From: Kingdonia uniflora
Lineage: Eukaryota > Streptophyta > Magnoliopsida > Ranunculales > Circaeasteraceae
Assembly: GCA_014058105.1 (NCBI GenBank)
Contig: JACGCM010002460.1
Coordinates: forward strand, 62,001 to 126,000
Length of the DNA: 64,000 nt
Direction of reading: 5' to 3'
Part shown: positions 35,351-48,062 of the stretch, in pieces
Layout of the letters: every line of letters starts with the position of its first letter
How positions within the stretch are numbered: the first letter of the stretch is position 1
Notes under the pieces: model-generated
What the model was told of the DNA's origin: nothing
The model's input: the letters and a program-made list of their open reading frames with translations, nothing else
Databases searched by the model: none
Made by a program: the position numbers and the translations under genes

Positions 35351-37993
35351 CTACTCTTCTGTATCACCAGCTCCTCCCTTCAGATGCAAGTGCTTCTCCC
35401 TCTTCTGGAAATCGGTTAATCCCTTCCCACTACCGGTCACACCAACCTTACCCTTTGGGTCATCGGGAGACTTGAAGATGCTGTCACGTTTGCGACCCGA
35501 GAAGAAACCAATCTATCACAAAATAACACATTCTTAGCTACTCAAAACCACGGTATAAGACATCTTTCCATATATCTATATTTTGAGGATATGCCAGAAA
35601 ATTAATTGACAGCCTGAAGTTGTATTAAAAAGTGTGAATGTTACCTTCTTGGCTCGACCTTTGGTTGTCTGGAATTGCTGCCAAGCATTCTGCCGCTTAT
35701 TCTGTGTGACTTCAAGTTTCTCGAAACGTACCTTCGACTTGAAAGCATGAATCTTTTTACGCTTAGCAGCTTTCTGTAGATGCAATGGTTAGGTAAAAAC
35801 ATAGCAGCTCATCAGATACCATTTCACCAATTTAAAGTCAAATAGGATATAATTTTACTGTTGTTTATAAAAATTGACCCTCTATGCTACTCTCGCTTTA
35901 CTCCGAGATAATTTGGCAGGGTGGCGGCACTATAACCATCTATTTTGGGGTGTGTGTTCCTGGATATTTATGGAAGATATTTTTCGGTAGGTTTCCGTTT
36001 TTATGAAATACACGACGTGATAAAAATAGGCCTTTATAGCACTCTAGCATTTGACCGTACAACTAGATGACGGAATTTCAAATCGGGTCTCTTTTTAGCA
36101 TTTTTGATCATATCACTTGAGATGTGCCTAAGGAGTTTTTTGTTTTTGGCTCGAGTTTCATATAATACTATTCTTGCAAGGAAAAGGGAAACATAGCTAT
36201 GACATCAGCATACTCCTTGAGAACCACTAAATCACTCATCCCCTTCTTTTCAGAGTGTAATTAGCTGAAGAAGCTGCAACTATTATTTACTTTTAGTATG
36301 TAAACAACCTACTGATTCAAAGAGTTCTTGTTGTATTTCTACTCACCACATCTTCTGGGTCATCAGGCTCTATACGAAGTTTTGCTGGCAAACTGCGTGA
36401 TTCGAATTCCACAACAGATGCTTGTGCAATCTTCCGTTTGATAGCCAATTTTGTAGCTTCAGCTCCTTTCTCTGCTTCGAGCAAGGCATTAACCTCTCCT
36501 TCTTCAATCGGCCTTACATTGTCGGGATCAACCTAGAAATAAACCAGCAACGGTCAAGATTATATCACGGCATCAAGCGTGGAATATTTTATAGAGTAAT
36601 TTGGATATAACTCCCAACAACATCTAGATTTGCAAATTTAACAGAAAAAAGGGGGGCAATATAGGGGAAATCCCTATATACTGCCTGAACAGAAGATTTT
36701 TATAAATTTAGCTCAAATTTAAATGGTGCATAATAGGTAGCTACAAACCCTTTTCTGTTTTGTTTTTGTAAGGTCATAATTGGTAGCTACAGACGTGTTT
36801 ACTAAATCATTAATTACTTGGAATTGAATTCCAACAAGAATATTCTATTAATTCAAGCAAAAAAGACTAAAACAACATGGAATAATCAAGAAAAAATGAC
36901 AATACTTACTAATTAAGAATACAACTTTTACCATAAAAGAGTAGATAAAGAAGAGAAAAAACCCGTACCTCTTCCTTATTTCCCCATGCATTGTACGCTA
37001 CATAGTACCCATCTGGAGTATGAGCTTCAACTGTCGCATCATACCTGAAAATCTAACTAAGTCAAACATGAACAAGAAAAAAATTGTAAAACAAATAAAT
37101 ATGAATAAGCACATAGAGCTTTCTAATTTTGTGCATACCACTCCCCGTCTTCACTCCAAACAGCTTGAACTTTTGCGCCGATAGGAAACTTCCCAAACGA
37201 GTCAGCCACGCTATTTGATTCCTAGAAAAGAATAAAAACGAACACTAGATAAGTAAGGTGTGTAAGGATAGAAACACGTAATACATAAAGATCATTTTTT
37301 GGACATATGTGACGATTTTTACCTCATCTCTATGTGACGTCTGTTGGGAAAGGCGTTTTCCAGCAATATCAGTCCCCGTCTTACTTTCCTTTGCAGTAAC
37401 CAAGAGTTCTTCAGTCAACGCAACGACCTACATAAATTTTATTTGCGAAATAATGAATACTTAATCCAATGACTTATTATAATTAAGGCAGAACATAGAT
37501 TTGAATTTCAAACTTATATAATATGAGCGTGAACATCTGAAATGAGGTGAAGGGCAAGCATGAAGGCCATCACGACAGCACCTGCAAATGAAGCAACATA
37601 CGAGTGATGGGCATCTCCACATAGCATCAATGTTCACCTTGAAAAGAGGGGATTCCGAACTTACACATTTACCTCTTACAAAGAGCGCCCAGAGTCTAAG
37701 ATTATTGAAGATCAAGTTAGAAATTGCATTAAAAAAGAAACGACTTGTCTAACCTCTTCCAGCTCTTTTTCCATGTCCGTGTATTCAACATTCCCAGGAT
37801 CATCCGCTAACAGATTTTGAACCTGTGAGCCTCACAAGAAAAATAATGAAATTATGATCGTGAGTCTTTGAATTGAGTGTAGAATAGAAGCCCTAATTAT
37901 TATAATTAGGTGAAATACCTGATGGAGCTGATCTTTATAGGTGCAAAGGTTTGAACTCAAGTCTTCCAAACTCAGCTCCTCGGATTCTTGCAT
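35351..37993 (-). CDS. SPF30: Survival-of-motor-neuron-related splicing factor 30 (SPF30/SMNDC1)
   Basis: A Tudor-domain nuclear protein needed for spliceosome assembly. Minus-strand exons: 37993-37919, 37822-37754, 37427-37323, 37221-37139, 37044-36969, 36532-36347, 35773-35645 and 35512-35351; 885 nt, 294 aa, the usual plant length. The N-terminus begins MQESEELSLEDLSSNLCTYK and is helical and acidic. The Tudor domain lies at about residues 95-147, with the aromatic cage residues in VQAVWSEDGEWYDATVEAH and YYVAYNAWGNKEEV. A basic region follows (KAAKRKKIHAFKSKV), and the family tail GFFSGRKRDSIFKSPDDPKG is conserved. All introns are GT-AG. The upstream region is remarkable: a satellite array begins within about 200 bp of this start codon. 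Confidence 0.94.
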
Positions 37994-38162
37994 CGTTTTT
38001 TTATTTCAAGGGAAGGAAACAGTAAGAGGTTTTAGGAGGAGGAATTGGAGAGAGATAATTTGAATCGGTGTGGATTGTGGAAATTGGAGAGAGATATTTC
38101 AGTTTTTAGACTTTTCTTTTCGATTGTTACAATAAACGACGAGAAAAATAACTGCCACATGG
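37994..38162 (-). promoter_or_regulatory. SPF30 leader and proximal promoter, copy 1
   Basis: The sequence directly upstream of the SPF30 ATG contains 'ggaaacagt', 'ttgaatcggtgtggattgtg' and 'ttccattgttacaataaacg'-like strings that recur at 46281-46360 and 49788-49940. It runs directly into the hairpin satellite at about 38163, so the distal promoter must be satellite DNA. Confidence 0.6.
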
Positions 38163-41100
38163 TTAGGCATTTGACTATAAATAATATAAGTAAAAGTAGC
38201 CGAATAAGATGGCTTTTTAAACCAAAGAAGCAAAATGATTCGGCATTTACGGAAAAACCTATATAAACAAAACCATCCGAATGATTTCATTTAAAAAATA
38301 CGCCTAATGATTAGGCAATTAACGAAAAACACATTTAAATGAAACTAACTGAATCATTTGGCCTTTTAGATAAAATACACCAAATGATTAGGCAATTAAG
38401 AAAACACCTATTAAAACGAAACTAGCCGAATTATTTGGCGTTACTTCTAAAATACGTCCAATGATTCAGCAATTTAATTTAAACTAGCCAAATCATTTGG
38501 CCTTTTAGCTAAAATACGCCAAATGATTCGGCATTTAATAAAACAAATCTAAACGAAATAGCATAATGATTTGGACTTTTGATTCAACAACGCCAAATAA
38601 TTCGGCATTTAATGAATAACCAATAAAAACGAAACTAGCCGAATTATTTAGCTTTACTAATAAAAAACGCCCGATGATTTGGCAATTAAAAAAACAAATA
38701 AAACTAGCCGAATCATTTGGCCTTTTAATTAAATACGCCAAATGATTCGATAATTGACAAAAAATCATGTAAACCTAATTAGCCAAATAATTCGGCATTT
38801 AAAGAAAAACCATTCCAAACGAAACTAGCCAAATTATTTACCAAGTATGACTTCCCAAATACGTCCAATGATTCGGCAATTAATAAAAAAACACATTTAA
38901 ATGAAACTAGCAAAATCATTTGGCCTTTTAGTTCAAATACGCTAAATGATTCGGCACTTAAGAAAAAACCAAAAAAGTATATAAAAACCAAAAATAGCCG
39001 AATTATTTGGCGTCACTTCTAAAATACATCCAATGATTCGGCAATTAAGAAAAACCCATTTAATTCAAACTAGCCGAATCATTTGGCCTTTTAATAAAAA
39101 TACGCCAAATGATTTGGGCTTTTGATTCAACAACGCTAAATACTTCGGCATTTAATAAAAAACCAATTTAAACAAAACTAGCCTAATCATTTAGCGTTAC
39201 TAATAAAATACGTCCAATGATTCGGCAATTAATAAAAACACATTTAAATGAAACTAGCTAGATCATTTAACCTTTTTGTTCCAAAGAAGCCAAATTATTC
39301 GGCATTGACAAAACAAGACGAATCATTTGGCCTTTTAGCTGAAATACCCCAAATGATTTGGCATTTAATAAAAAACCATTTAAACGAAATTAGCCGAATG
39401 ATTTGGGCTTTCGATTCAACAACGCCAAATTATTAGGCACTTAACGAATAACTTAACTAAACGAAAGTTGCCGAATTATTTGGCGTTACTAATGAAATAT
39501 GTCCAATAATTCGGCAATTAATAAAAAAACACATTTAAATGAAACTAGCAAAATCATTTGGCCTTTTAGTTCAAATACGCTAAATGATTCGGCACTTAAG
39601 AAAAAACCAAAAAAGTATATAAAAACCAAAATAGCCGAATTATTTGGCGTCACTTCTAAAATACATCCAATGATTCGGCAATTAAGAAAAACCCATTTAA
39701 TTCAAACTAGCCGAATCATTTGGCCTTTTAATAAAAATACGCCAAATGATTTGGCTTTTGATTCAACAACGCTAAATACTTCGGCATTTAATAAAAAACC
39801 AATTTAAACAAAACTAGCCTAATCATTTAGCGTTACTAATAAAATACGTCCAATGATTCGGCAATTAATAAAAAACACATTTAAATGAAACTAGCTAGAT
39901 CATTTAACCTTTTTTTTCCAAAGAAGCCAAATTATTCGGCATTGACAAAACAAGACGAATCATTTGGCCTTTTAGCTGAAATACCCCAAATGATTTGGCA
40001 TTTAATAAAAAACCATTTAAACGAAATTAGCCGAATGATTTGGCTTTCGATTCAACAACGCCAAATTATTAGGCACTTAACGAATAACTTAACTAAACGA
40101 AAGTTGCCGAATTATTTGGCGTTACTAATGAAATATGTCCAATAATTCGGCAATTAATAAAAAAACACATTTAAATGAAACTAGCAAAATCATTTGGCCT
40201 TTAGTTCAAATACGCTAAATGATTCGGCACTTAAGAAAAAACCAAAAAAGTATATAAAAACCAAAAATAGCCGAATTATTTGGCGTCACTTCTAAAATAC
40301 ATCCAATGATTCGGCAATTAAGAAAAACCCATTTAATTCAAACTAGCCGAATCATTTGGCCTTTTAATAAAAATACGCCAAATGATTTGGGCTTTTGATT
40401 CAACAACGCTAAATACTTCGGCATTTAATAAAAAACCAATTTAAACAAAACTAGCCTAATCATTTAGCGTTACTAATAAAATACGTCCAATGATTCGGCA
40501 ATTAATAAAAAACACATTTAAATGAAACTAGCTAGATCATTTAACCTTTTGTTCCAAAGAAGCCAAATTATTCGGCATTGACAAAACAAGACGAATCATT
40601 TGGCCTTTTAGCTGAAATACCCCAAATGATTTGGCATTTAATAAAAAACCATTTAAACGAATTAGCCGAATGATTTGGGCTTTCGATTCAACAACGCCAA
40701 TTATTAGGCACTTAACGAATAACTTAACTAAACGAAAGTTGCCGAATTATTTGGCGTTACTAATGAAATATGTCCAATAATTCGGCAATTAATAAAAAAC
40801 ACATTTAAATGAAACTAGCAAAATCATTTGGCCTTTTAGTTCAAATACGCTAAATGATTCGGCACTTAAGAAAAAACCAAAAAAGTATATAAAAACCAAA
40901 ATAGCCGAATTATTTGGCGTCACTTCTAAAATACATCCAATGATTCGGCAATTAAGAAAAACCCATTTAATTCAAACTAGCCGAATCATTTGGCCTTTTA
41001 ATAAAAATACGCCAAATGATTTGGGCTTTTGATTCAACAACGCTAAATACTTCGGCATTTAATAAAAAACCAATTTAAACAAAACTAGCCTAATCATTTA

Positions 41101-44100
41101 GCGTTACTAATAAAATACGTCCAATGATTCGGCAATTAATAAAAAACACATTTAAATGAAACTAGCTAGATCATTTAACCTTTTTGTTCCAAAGAAGCCA
41201 AATTATTCGGCATTGACAAAACAAGACGAATCATTTGGCCTTTTAGCTGAAATACCCCAAATGATTTGGCATTTAATAAAAAACCATTTAAACGAAATTA
41301 GCCGAATGATTTGGGCTTTCGATTCAACAACGCCAATTATTAGGCACTTAACGAATAACTTAACTAAACGAAAGTTGCCGAATTATTTGGCGTTACTAAT
41401 GAAATATGTCCAATAATTCGGCAATTAATAAAAAAACACATTTAAATGAAACTAGCAAAATCATTTGGCCTTTTAGTTCAAATACGCTAAATGATTCGGC
41501 ACTTAAGAAAAACCAAAAAAGTATATAAAACCAAAAATAGCCGAATTATTTGGCGTCACTTCTAAAATACATCCAATGATTCGGCAATTAAGAAAAACCC
41601 ATTTAATTCAAACTAGCCGAATCATTTGGCCTTTTAATAAAAATACGCCAATGATTTGGGCTTTTGATTCAACAACGCTAAATACTTCGGCATTTAATAA
41701 AAAACCATTTAAACAAAACTAGCCTAATCATTTAGCGTTACTAATAAAATACGTCCAATGATTCGGCAATTAATAAAAACACATTTAAATGAAACTAGCT
41801 AGATCATTTAACCTTTTTGTTCAAAGAAGCCAATTATTCGGCATTGACAAAACAAGACGAATCATTTGGCCTTTTAGCTGAAATACCCCAAATGATTTGC
41901 ATTTAATAAAAAACCATTTAAACGAAATTAGCCGAATGATTTGGGCTTTCGATTCAACAACGCCAAATTATTAGGCACTTAACGAATAACTTAACTAAAC
42001 GAAAGTTGCCGAATTATTTGGCGTTACTAATGAAATATGTCCAATAATTCGGCAATTAATAAAAAAACACATTTAAATGAAACTAGCAAAATCATTTGGC
42101 CTTTTAGTTCAAATACGCTAAATGATTCGGCACTTAAGAAAAAACCAAAAAAGTATATAAAAACCAAAAATAGCCGAATTATTTGGCGTCACTTCTAAAA
42201 TACATCCAATGATTCGGCAATTAAGAAAAACCCATTTAATTCAAACTAGCCGAATCATTTGGCCTTTTAATAAAAATACGCCAAATGATTGGGCTTTTGA
42301 TTCAACAACGCTAAATACTTCGGCATTTAATAAAAAACCAATTTAAACAAAACTAGCCTAATCATTTAGCGTTACTAATAAAATACGTCCAATGATTCGG
42401 CAATTAATAAAAAACACATTTAAATGAAACTAGCTAGATCATTTAACCTTTTTGTTCCAAAGAAGCCAATTATTCGGCATTGACAAAACAAGACGAATCA
42501 TTTGGCCTTTTAGCTGAAATACCCCAAATGATTTGGCATTTAATAAAAAACCATTTAAACGAAATTAGCCGAATGATTTGGGCTTTCGATTCAACAACGC
42601 CAAATTATTAGGCACTTAACGAATAACTTAACTAAACGAAAGTTGCCGAATTATTTGGCGTTACTAATGAAATATGTCCAATAATTCGGCAATTTAAAAA
42701 AAACACATTTAAATGAAACTAGCAAAATCATTTGGCCTTTTAGTTCAAATACGCTAAATGATTCGGCACTTAAGAAAAAACCAAAAAAGTATATAAAAAC
42801 CAAAAATAGCCGAATTATTTGGCGTCACTTCTAAAATACATCCAATGATTCGGCAATTAAGAAAAACCCATTTAATTCAAACTAGCCGAATCATTTGGCC
42901 TTTTAATAAAAATACGCCAAATGATTTGGGCTTTTGATTCAACAACGCTAATACTTCGGCATTTAATAAAACCAATTTAAACAAAACTAGCCTAATCATT
43001 TAGCGTTACTAATAAAATACGTCCAATGATTCGGCAATTAATAAAAAACACATTTAAATGAAACTAGCTAGATCATTTAACCTTTTGTTCCAAAGAAGCC
43101 AAATTATTCGGCATTGACAAACAAGACGAATCATTTGGCCTTTTAGCTGAAATACCCCAAATGATTTGGCATTTAATAAAAAACCATTTAAACGAAATTA
43201 GCCGAATGATTTGGGCTTTCGATTCAACAACGCCAAATTATTAGGCACTTAACGAATAACTTAACTAAACGAAAGTTGCCGAATTATTTGGCGTTACTAA
43301 TGAAATATGTCCAATAATTCGGCAATTAATAAAAAAACACATTTAAATGAAACTAGCAAAATCATTTGGCCTTTTAGTTCAAATACGCTAAATGATTCGG
43401 CACTTAAGAAAAAACCAAAAAAGTATATAAAAACCAAAAATAGCCGAATTATTTGGCGTCACTTCTAAAATACATCCAATGATTCGGCAATTAAGAAAAA
43501 CCCATTTAATTCAAACTAGCCGAATCATTTGGCCTTTTAATAAAAATACGCCAAATGATTTGGGCTTTTGATTCAACAACGCTAAATACTTCGGCATTTA
43601 ATAAAAAACCAATTTAAACAAAACTAGCCTAATCATTTAGCGTTACTAATAAAATACGTCCAATGATTCGGCAATTAATAAAAAACACATTTAAATGAAA
43701 CTAGCTAGATCATTTAACCTTTTTGTTCCAAAGAAGCCAAATTATTCGGCATTGACAAAACAAGACGAATCATTTGGCCTTTTAGCTGAAATACCCCAAA
43801 TGATTTGGCATTTAATAAAAACCATTTAAACGAAATTAGCCGAATGATTTGGGCTTTCGATTCAACAACGCCAAATTATTAGGCACTTAACGAATAACTT
43901 AACTAAACGAAAGTTGCCGAATTATTTGGCGTTACTAATGAAATATGTCCAATAATTCGGCAATTAAAAAAAACACATTTAAATGAAACTAGCAAAATCA
44001 TTTGGCCTTTTAGTTCAAATACGCTAAATGATTCGGCACTTAAGAAAAAACCAAAAGTATATAAAAACCAAAAATAGCCGAATTATTTGGCGTCACTTCT

Positions 44101-46170
44101 AAAATACATCCAATGATTCGGCAATTAAGAAAAACCCATTTAATTCAAACTAGCCGAATCATTGGCCTTTTAATAAAATACGCCAAATGATTTGGGCTTT
44201 TGATTCAACAACGCTAAATACTTCGGCATTTAATAAAAACCAATTTAAACAAAACTAGCCTAATCATTTAGCGTTACTAATAAAATACGTCCAATGATTC
44301 GGCAATTAATAAAAACACATTTAAATGAAACTAGCTAGATCATTTAACCTTTTTGTTCCAAAGAAGCCAAATTATTCGGCATTGACAAAACAAGACGAAT
44401 CATTTGGCCTTTTAGCTGAAATACCCCAAATGATTTGGCATTTAATAAAAAACCATTTAAACGAAATTAGCCGAATGATTTGGGCTTTCGATTCAACAAC
44501 GCCAAATTATAGGCACTTAACGAATAACTTAACTAAACGAAAGTTGCCGAATTATTTGGCGTTACTAATGAAATATGTCCAATAATTCGGCAATTAATAA
44601 AAAAACACATTTAAATGAAACTAGCAAAATCATTTGGCCTTTTAGTTCAAATACGCTAAATGATTCGGCACTTAAGAAAAAACCAAAAAAGTATATAAAA
44701 ACCAAAAATAGCCGAATTATTTGGCGTCACTTCTAAAATACATCCAATGATTCGGCAATTAAGAAAAACCCATTTAATTCAAACTAGCCGAATCATTTGG
44801 CCTTTTAATAAAAATACGCCAAATGATTTGGGCTTTTGATTCAACAACGCTAAATACTTCGGCATTTAATAAAAAACCAATTTAAACAAAACTAGCCTAA
44901 TCATTTAGCGTTACTAATAAAATACGTCCAATGATTCGGCAATTAATAAAAAACACATTTAAATGAAACTAGCTAGATCATTTAACCTTTTGTTCCAAAG
45001 AAGCCAAATTATTCGGCATTGACAAAACAAGACGAATCATTTGGCCTTTTAGCTGAAATACCCCAAATGATTTGGCATTTAATAAAAAACCATTTAAACG
45101 AAATTAGCCGAATGATTTGGGCTTTCGATTCAACAACGCCAAATTATTAGGCACTTAACGAATAACTTAACTAAACGAAAGTTGCCGAATTATTTGGCGT
45201 TACTAATGAAATATGTCCAATAATTCGGCAATTAATAAAAAAACACATTTAAATGAAACTAGCAAAATCATTTTGCCTTTTAGTTAAAATACGCTATATG
45301 ATTCGGCATAAAATCTAAACGGAATTTGCCGAATGATTTGGTCTTTTGATTCAACAACGCCAAATAATTCGGCATTTAAGAAATAAACTATCAAAACGAA
45401 ACTAGCCGAATTATTTATCGTTACTAATAAAATACGTCCAATGATTCAACAATTACTAAAAAACACATCTAAATAAAACTAGTCCAATTATTTGGCCTTT
45501 TAGTTAAAATACGCCAAATGATTCGGCACTTTACAAAAAACCATATAAACGAAATTAGCCAAATAATTCGACATTAACCGAAAAAACTTTCTAAACGAAA
45601 CTTGCCGAATTATTTGGCGTGACTTCCCAAATACGTCCCATGATTCGCCAATTAAGAAAAACAAATTTAATTGAAACTAGCTGAATCATTTGGCGTTTTA
45701 TTGGAAATACGTCAAATGATTTGGCATTTAACAAAAAACTTAGCGAAATTAGCCGAATGATTTGTTCTTTTGATTCAACAACGCCAAATAATTCGGCATT
45801 TAACGAAAAATCTTTCTAAGCGAAACTTGCCGAATTATTTGGCGTTAATTTTCAAATACTTCCAATGATTCGGCAATTATGAAAAACACTTTTAATTGAA
45901 ACTAGCCGAATCATTTGGCATTTTAGTTAAATACACGATATTATTAGGCATTTAACGAAAAACCATGTAAGCGAAATTAGCCGAGATTTTGATTCAATGA
46001 CGCCAAATAATTCGGCATTTAACGAAAAACCTATCTAAACGAAATTTTCCGAATTATTTGGCGTTAATATTCAAATACGTCCAATGATTCGGCAATTAAT
46101 AATAAACACATTTAATTGAAACTAGCGAAATCATTTGGCATTTTAGTTATATACGCCAAATGATTCGGCA
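38163..46170. repeat. Satellite array of inverted-repeat monomers with higher-order structure
   Basis: About 8 kb of head-to-tail monomers of about 79 bp. Each holds GCCGAATCATTTGGC, a loop of about 15-20 nt such as 'cttttagttaaaatac', the reverse complement GCCAAATGATTCGGC, and an A-rich spacer of about 25-30 nt like 'atttaataaaaaaccattta'. Monomers vary by substitutions that often affect one arm only. In the centre (about 38898-45253) eight monomer types form a unit of about 635 bp repeated ten times in near-identical copies; the string 'aaatgaaactagcaaaatca' marks unit starts near 38898, 39537, 40172, 40806, 41445, 42076, 42710, 43346, 43978, 44613 and 45253. Edges (38163-38890, 45260-46170) are diverged single monomers. 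Open frames inside recur only because the unit recurs; none is a gene. Confidence 0.97.
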
Positions 46171-46229
46171 TTTGGTTACACGGGTGTTGGTCTCCTCTCA
46201 GATCCCCACAGAACTAGAGCACAAACTAA

Positions 46230-46380
46230 GTTATGGTTGGAACTCAATTCTTCCAAATTCAGCTCCTCGGATTCTTGCATCGTTTTTTTATTTCAAGGGA
46301 TGGAAACAGTTTTTATAATTTCTCTTTTCCATTGTTACAATAAACGACCACAAATTAATCTACACATGGTTCGGCATTTG
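46230..46380 (-). pseudogene. Duplicated SPF30 exon 1 and leader (copy 2)
   Basis: The minus-strand ATG at 46280 opens MQESEELNLEELSSN, matching the first 15 codons of SPF30 with few changes. The reading then leaves the SPF30 sequence and stops after about 34 codons. Upstream, 'catcgtttttttatttcaag' and 'ggaaacagt' match the SPF30 leader, with an internal deletion of about 75 bp relative to 38015-38100. No further SPF30 exons follow, so this is a gene-start fragment, not a paralogue. Confidence 0.85.
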
Positions 46381-47460
46381 ATAATAAATATTTTAAGATA
46401 AAGTAGCCGAATCAGATGGCTTTTTGCTCCAAAGATGCCAAATAATTCGGCATTTAAATATATAAGAAAAAAAACTAAGTTAAAATAGCCGAATGATTTA
46501 GCCTTTTCATTTAACAACGCGAAATAATTCGGGATTTAACGAAAAACCTAAATAAACAAAACTTGCTGAATAATTTGGCGTTACTTCTGAAATAAGTCCA
46601 ATGATTCGGCAATTAAGATAAACAGATTTAAATGAAACTAGACGAATCATTTGATCTTTTAGATTGAATACGCCAAATGATTCGGCATTTAATTAAAATA
46701 TCTAAGCGAAATAAGCCGAATGATTTAAATTTACGGTCCAAATACGTCCAATGATTCGGCATTTAATGAAAAGCTATCTAAACGAAACTAGCCGAATGAT
46801 TTAGCGTTACTTTTAAAATAAGTCCAATGATTCGGCAATTAAGAAAAACACATTTAAATGGAACTAGCCAAATCATTTGTCCTTTTAGTTGAAGTACGCC
46901 AAATGATTCGCCATTTAATAAAAAACCAACTAAACGAAATTAGCCGAATTATTTGACCTTTTAGTTAAAATACGCTAAATGATTAGGCATTTAACGAAAA
47001 ACCTATCTAAACGAAACTTGCCGAATGATTTGGCATTACTTCGAAAATAAGTTCAATGATTCGGCAATTAAAAAAACACATTTAAATGAAACTAGCCAAA
47101 TCATTTTGCCTTTTAGTTTAAATACGACAAATGATTCGGCATATAACAAAAAACCATCTAAACGAAATTTGCCGAATGATTTGACTTTACTGTTGAAATA
47201 CGTCCAATGATTCGGCTTTTAACGGAAAACTCATCTAAACGAAACTAGTCTAATAATTTGGCTTTTTATATTCAATATGCTAAATGATTCGGCATTTAAT
47301 TGATAACCCATTTAAACGTAGAGCCACCCGAATCGTTTCGCTTAAAAAAATCTAAGAGAAAATTGCTGATTGATTTGGCATTTAAGTGAAACTAAGCAAA
47401 TGATTTGGCGTTTTAGTGTAATAAGTCAAATGGTTCGTCATTTAAGAAAAAAGACCCATC
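46360..47460. repeat. Second inverted-repeat monomer array
   Basis: About 1.1 kb of the same monomer family following the SPF30-like fragment, in the same relative orientation as array 1. Monomers are diverged from each other and no higher-order unit is evident. Confidence 0.9.
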
Positions 47461-47464
47461 TATC

Positions 47465-48062
47465 TCATATGAAGACCAAAAGAAGCACTGCTATCTCTCA
47501 GTAGAATTGTGTCGTTTCCATGCCATAATAACACTCGAGTCAAAACACTCCTCCACTCGAAGGCTCGAATTGCTGATCTATAACAACAACAAGGGGGATA
47601 AAGATAAAGATAAAGATAAAGATACAAATAACAATGGAGGAGAAGAAGAAGGAGCTTTGCAGAAGAGATGTGAAGCAAACTATGGCAGCAACATATTAGT
47701 GTCCTATATTAGTAGATCGTTTAATTGTGAGGCCATGCTTTAGCCTTGAGGGGGTCCTTCCAACCTTTTTTTTTGTTGTTGTTGTAATATGGCAAGTGAG
47801 GCCTGTAATCTCATTAACTTTGTAACTTCTTCTTTTGCCTCTAGGGCTTAATATATTTACGTATTGTCCAAAAAAAAGAAAAGAGCAGGTTGCCGTCAAG
47901 ACCACAAAGACCAACCTTCCACTATTTTGTACTCCAACTGACCACTCTTTGCTAGTTCCCCATTAAAACAGCTTGCTTTGATTAGTCAATCGCGAACCTT
48001 CAGTTTGGTTATGTCCGACGACTTTCTGAGAGGAAAAAGCCTTCCAATCTCAATCTACAATA
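47465..48062. repeat. Flanking block U, copy 1
   Basis: The block begins with a (GATAAA)n run (about 47598-47623) and 'gatgtgaagcaaactatggc', then 'gtgaggcctgtaatctcatt', then 'aaaagccttccaatctcaat'. The parts recur in the same order at 50345-50450 plus 51293-51610, and the last part alone at 49376-49500. The reading frame across the GATAAA repeat is not supported as a gene. Confidence 0.75.

Noticed and set aside
38045..38266. Plus-strand frame MERDNLNRCGLWKLERDI and its relative at 49838-50047
   Set aside because: It is antisense of the SPF30 leader; the similarity reflects segmental duplication, not a protein family.
39248..44585. Repeated plus-strand frames of 62-86 codons beginning MKLARSFNLF
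   Set aside because: They recur only because the 635 bp satellite unit recurs, are broken by indels in most units, and have no coding features.
38163..46170. Regular direct repeats with short spacers, superficially like a CRISPR array
   Set aside because: This is plant nuclear DNA; spacers are themselves repeated, monomers are inverted repeats, and no cas genes exist.
47507..47743. Plus frame with KDKDKDKDK and the minus frame with LYLYLYLY
   Set aside because: Both result from the (GATAAA)n repeat in block U.
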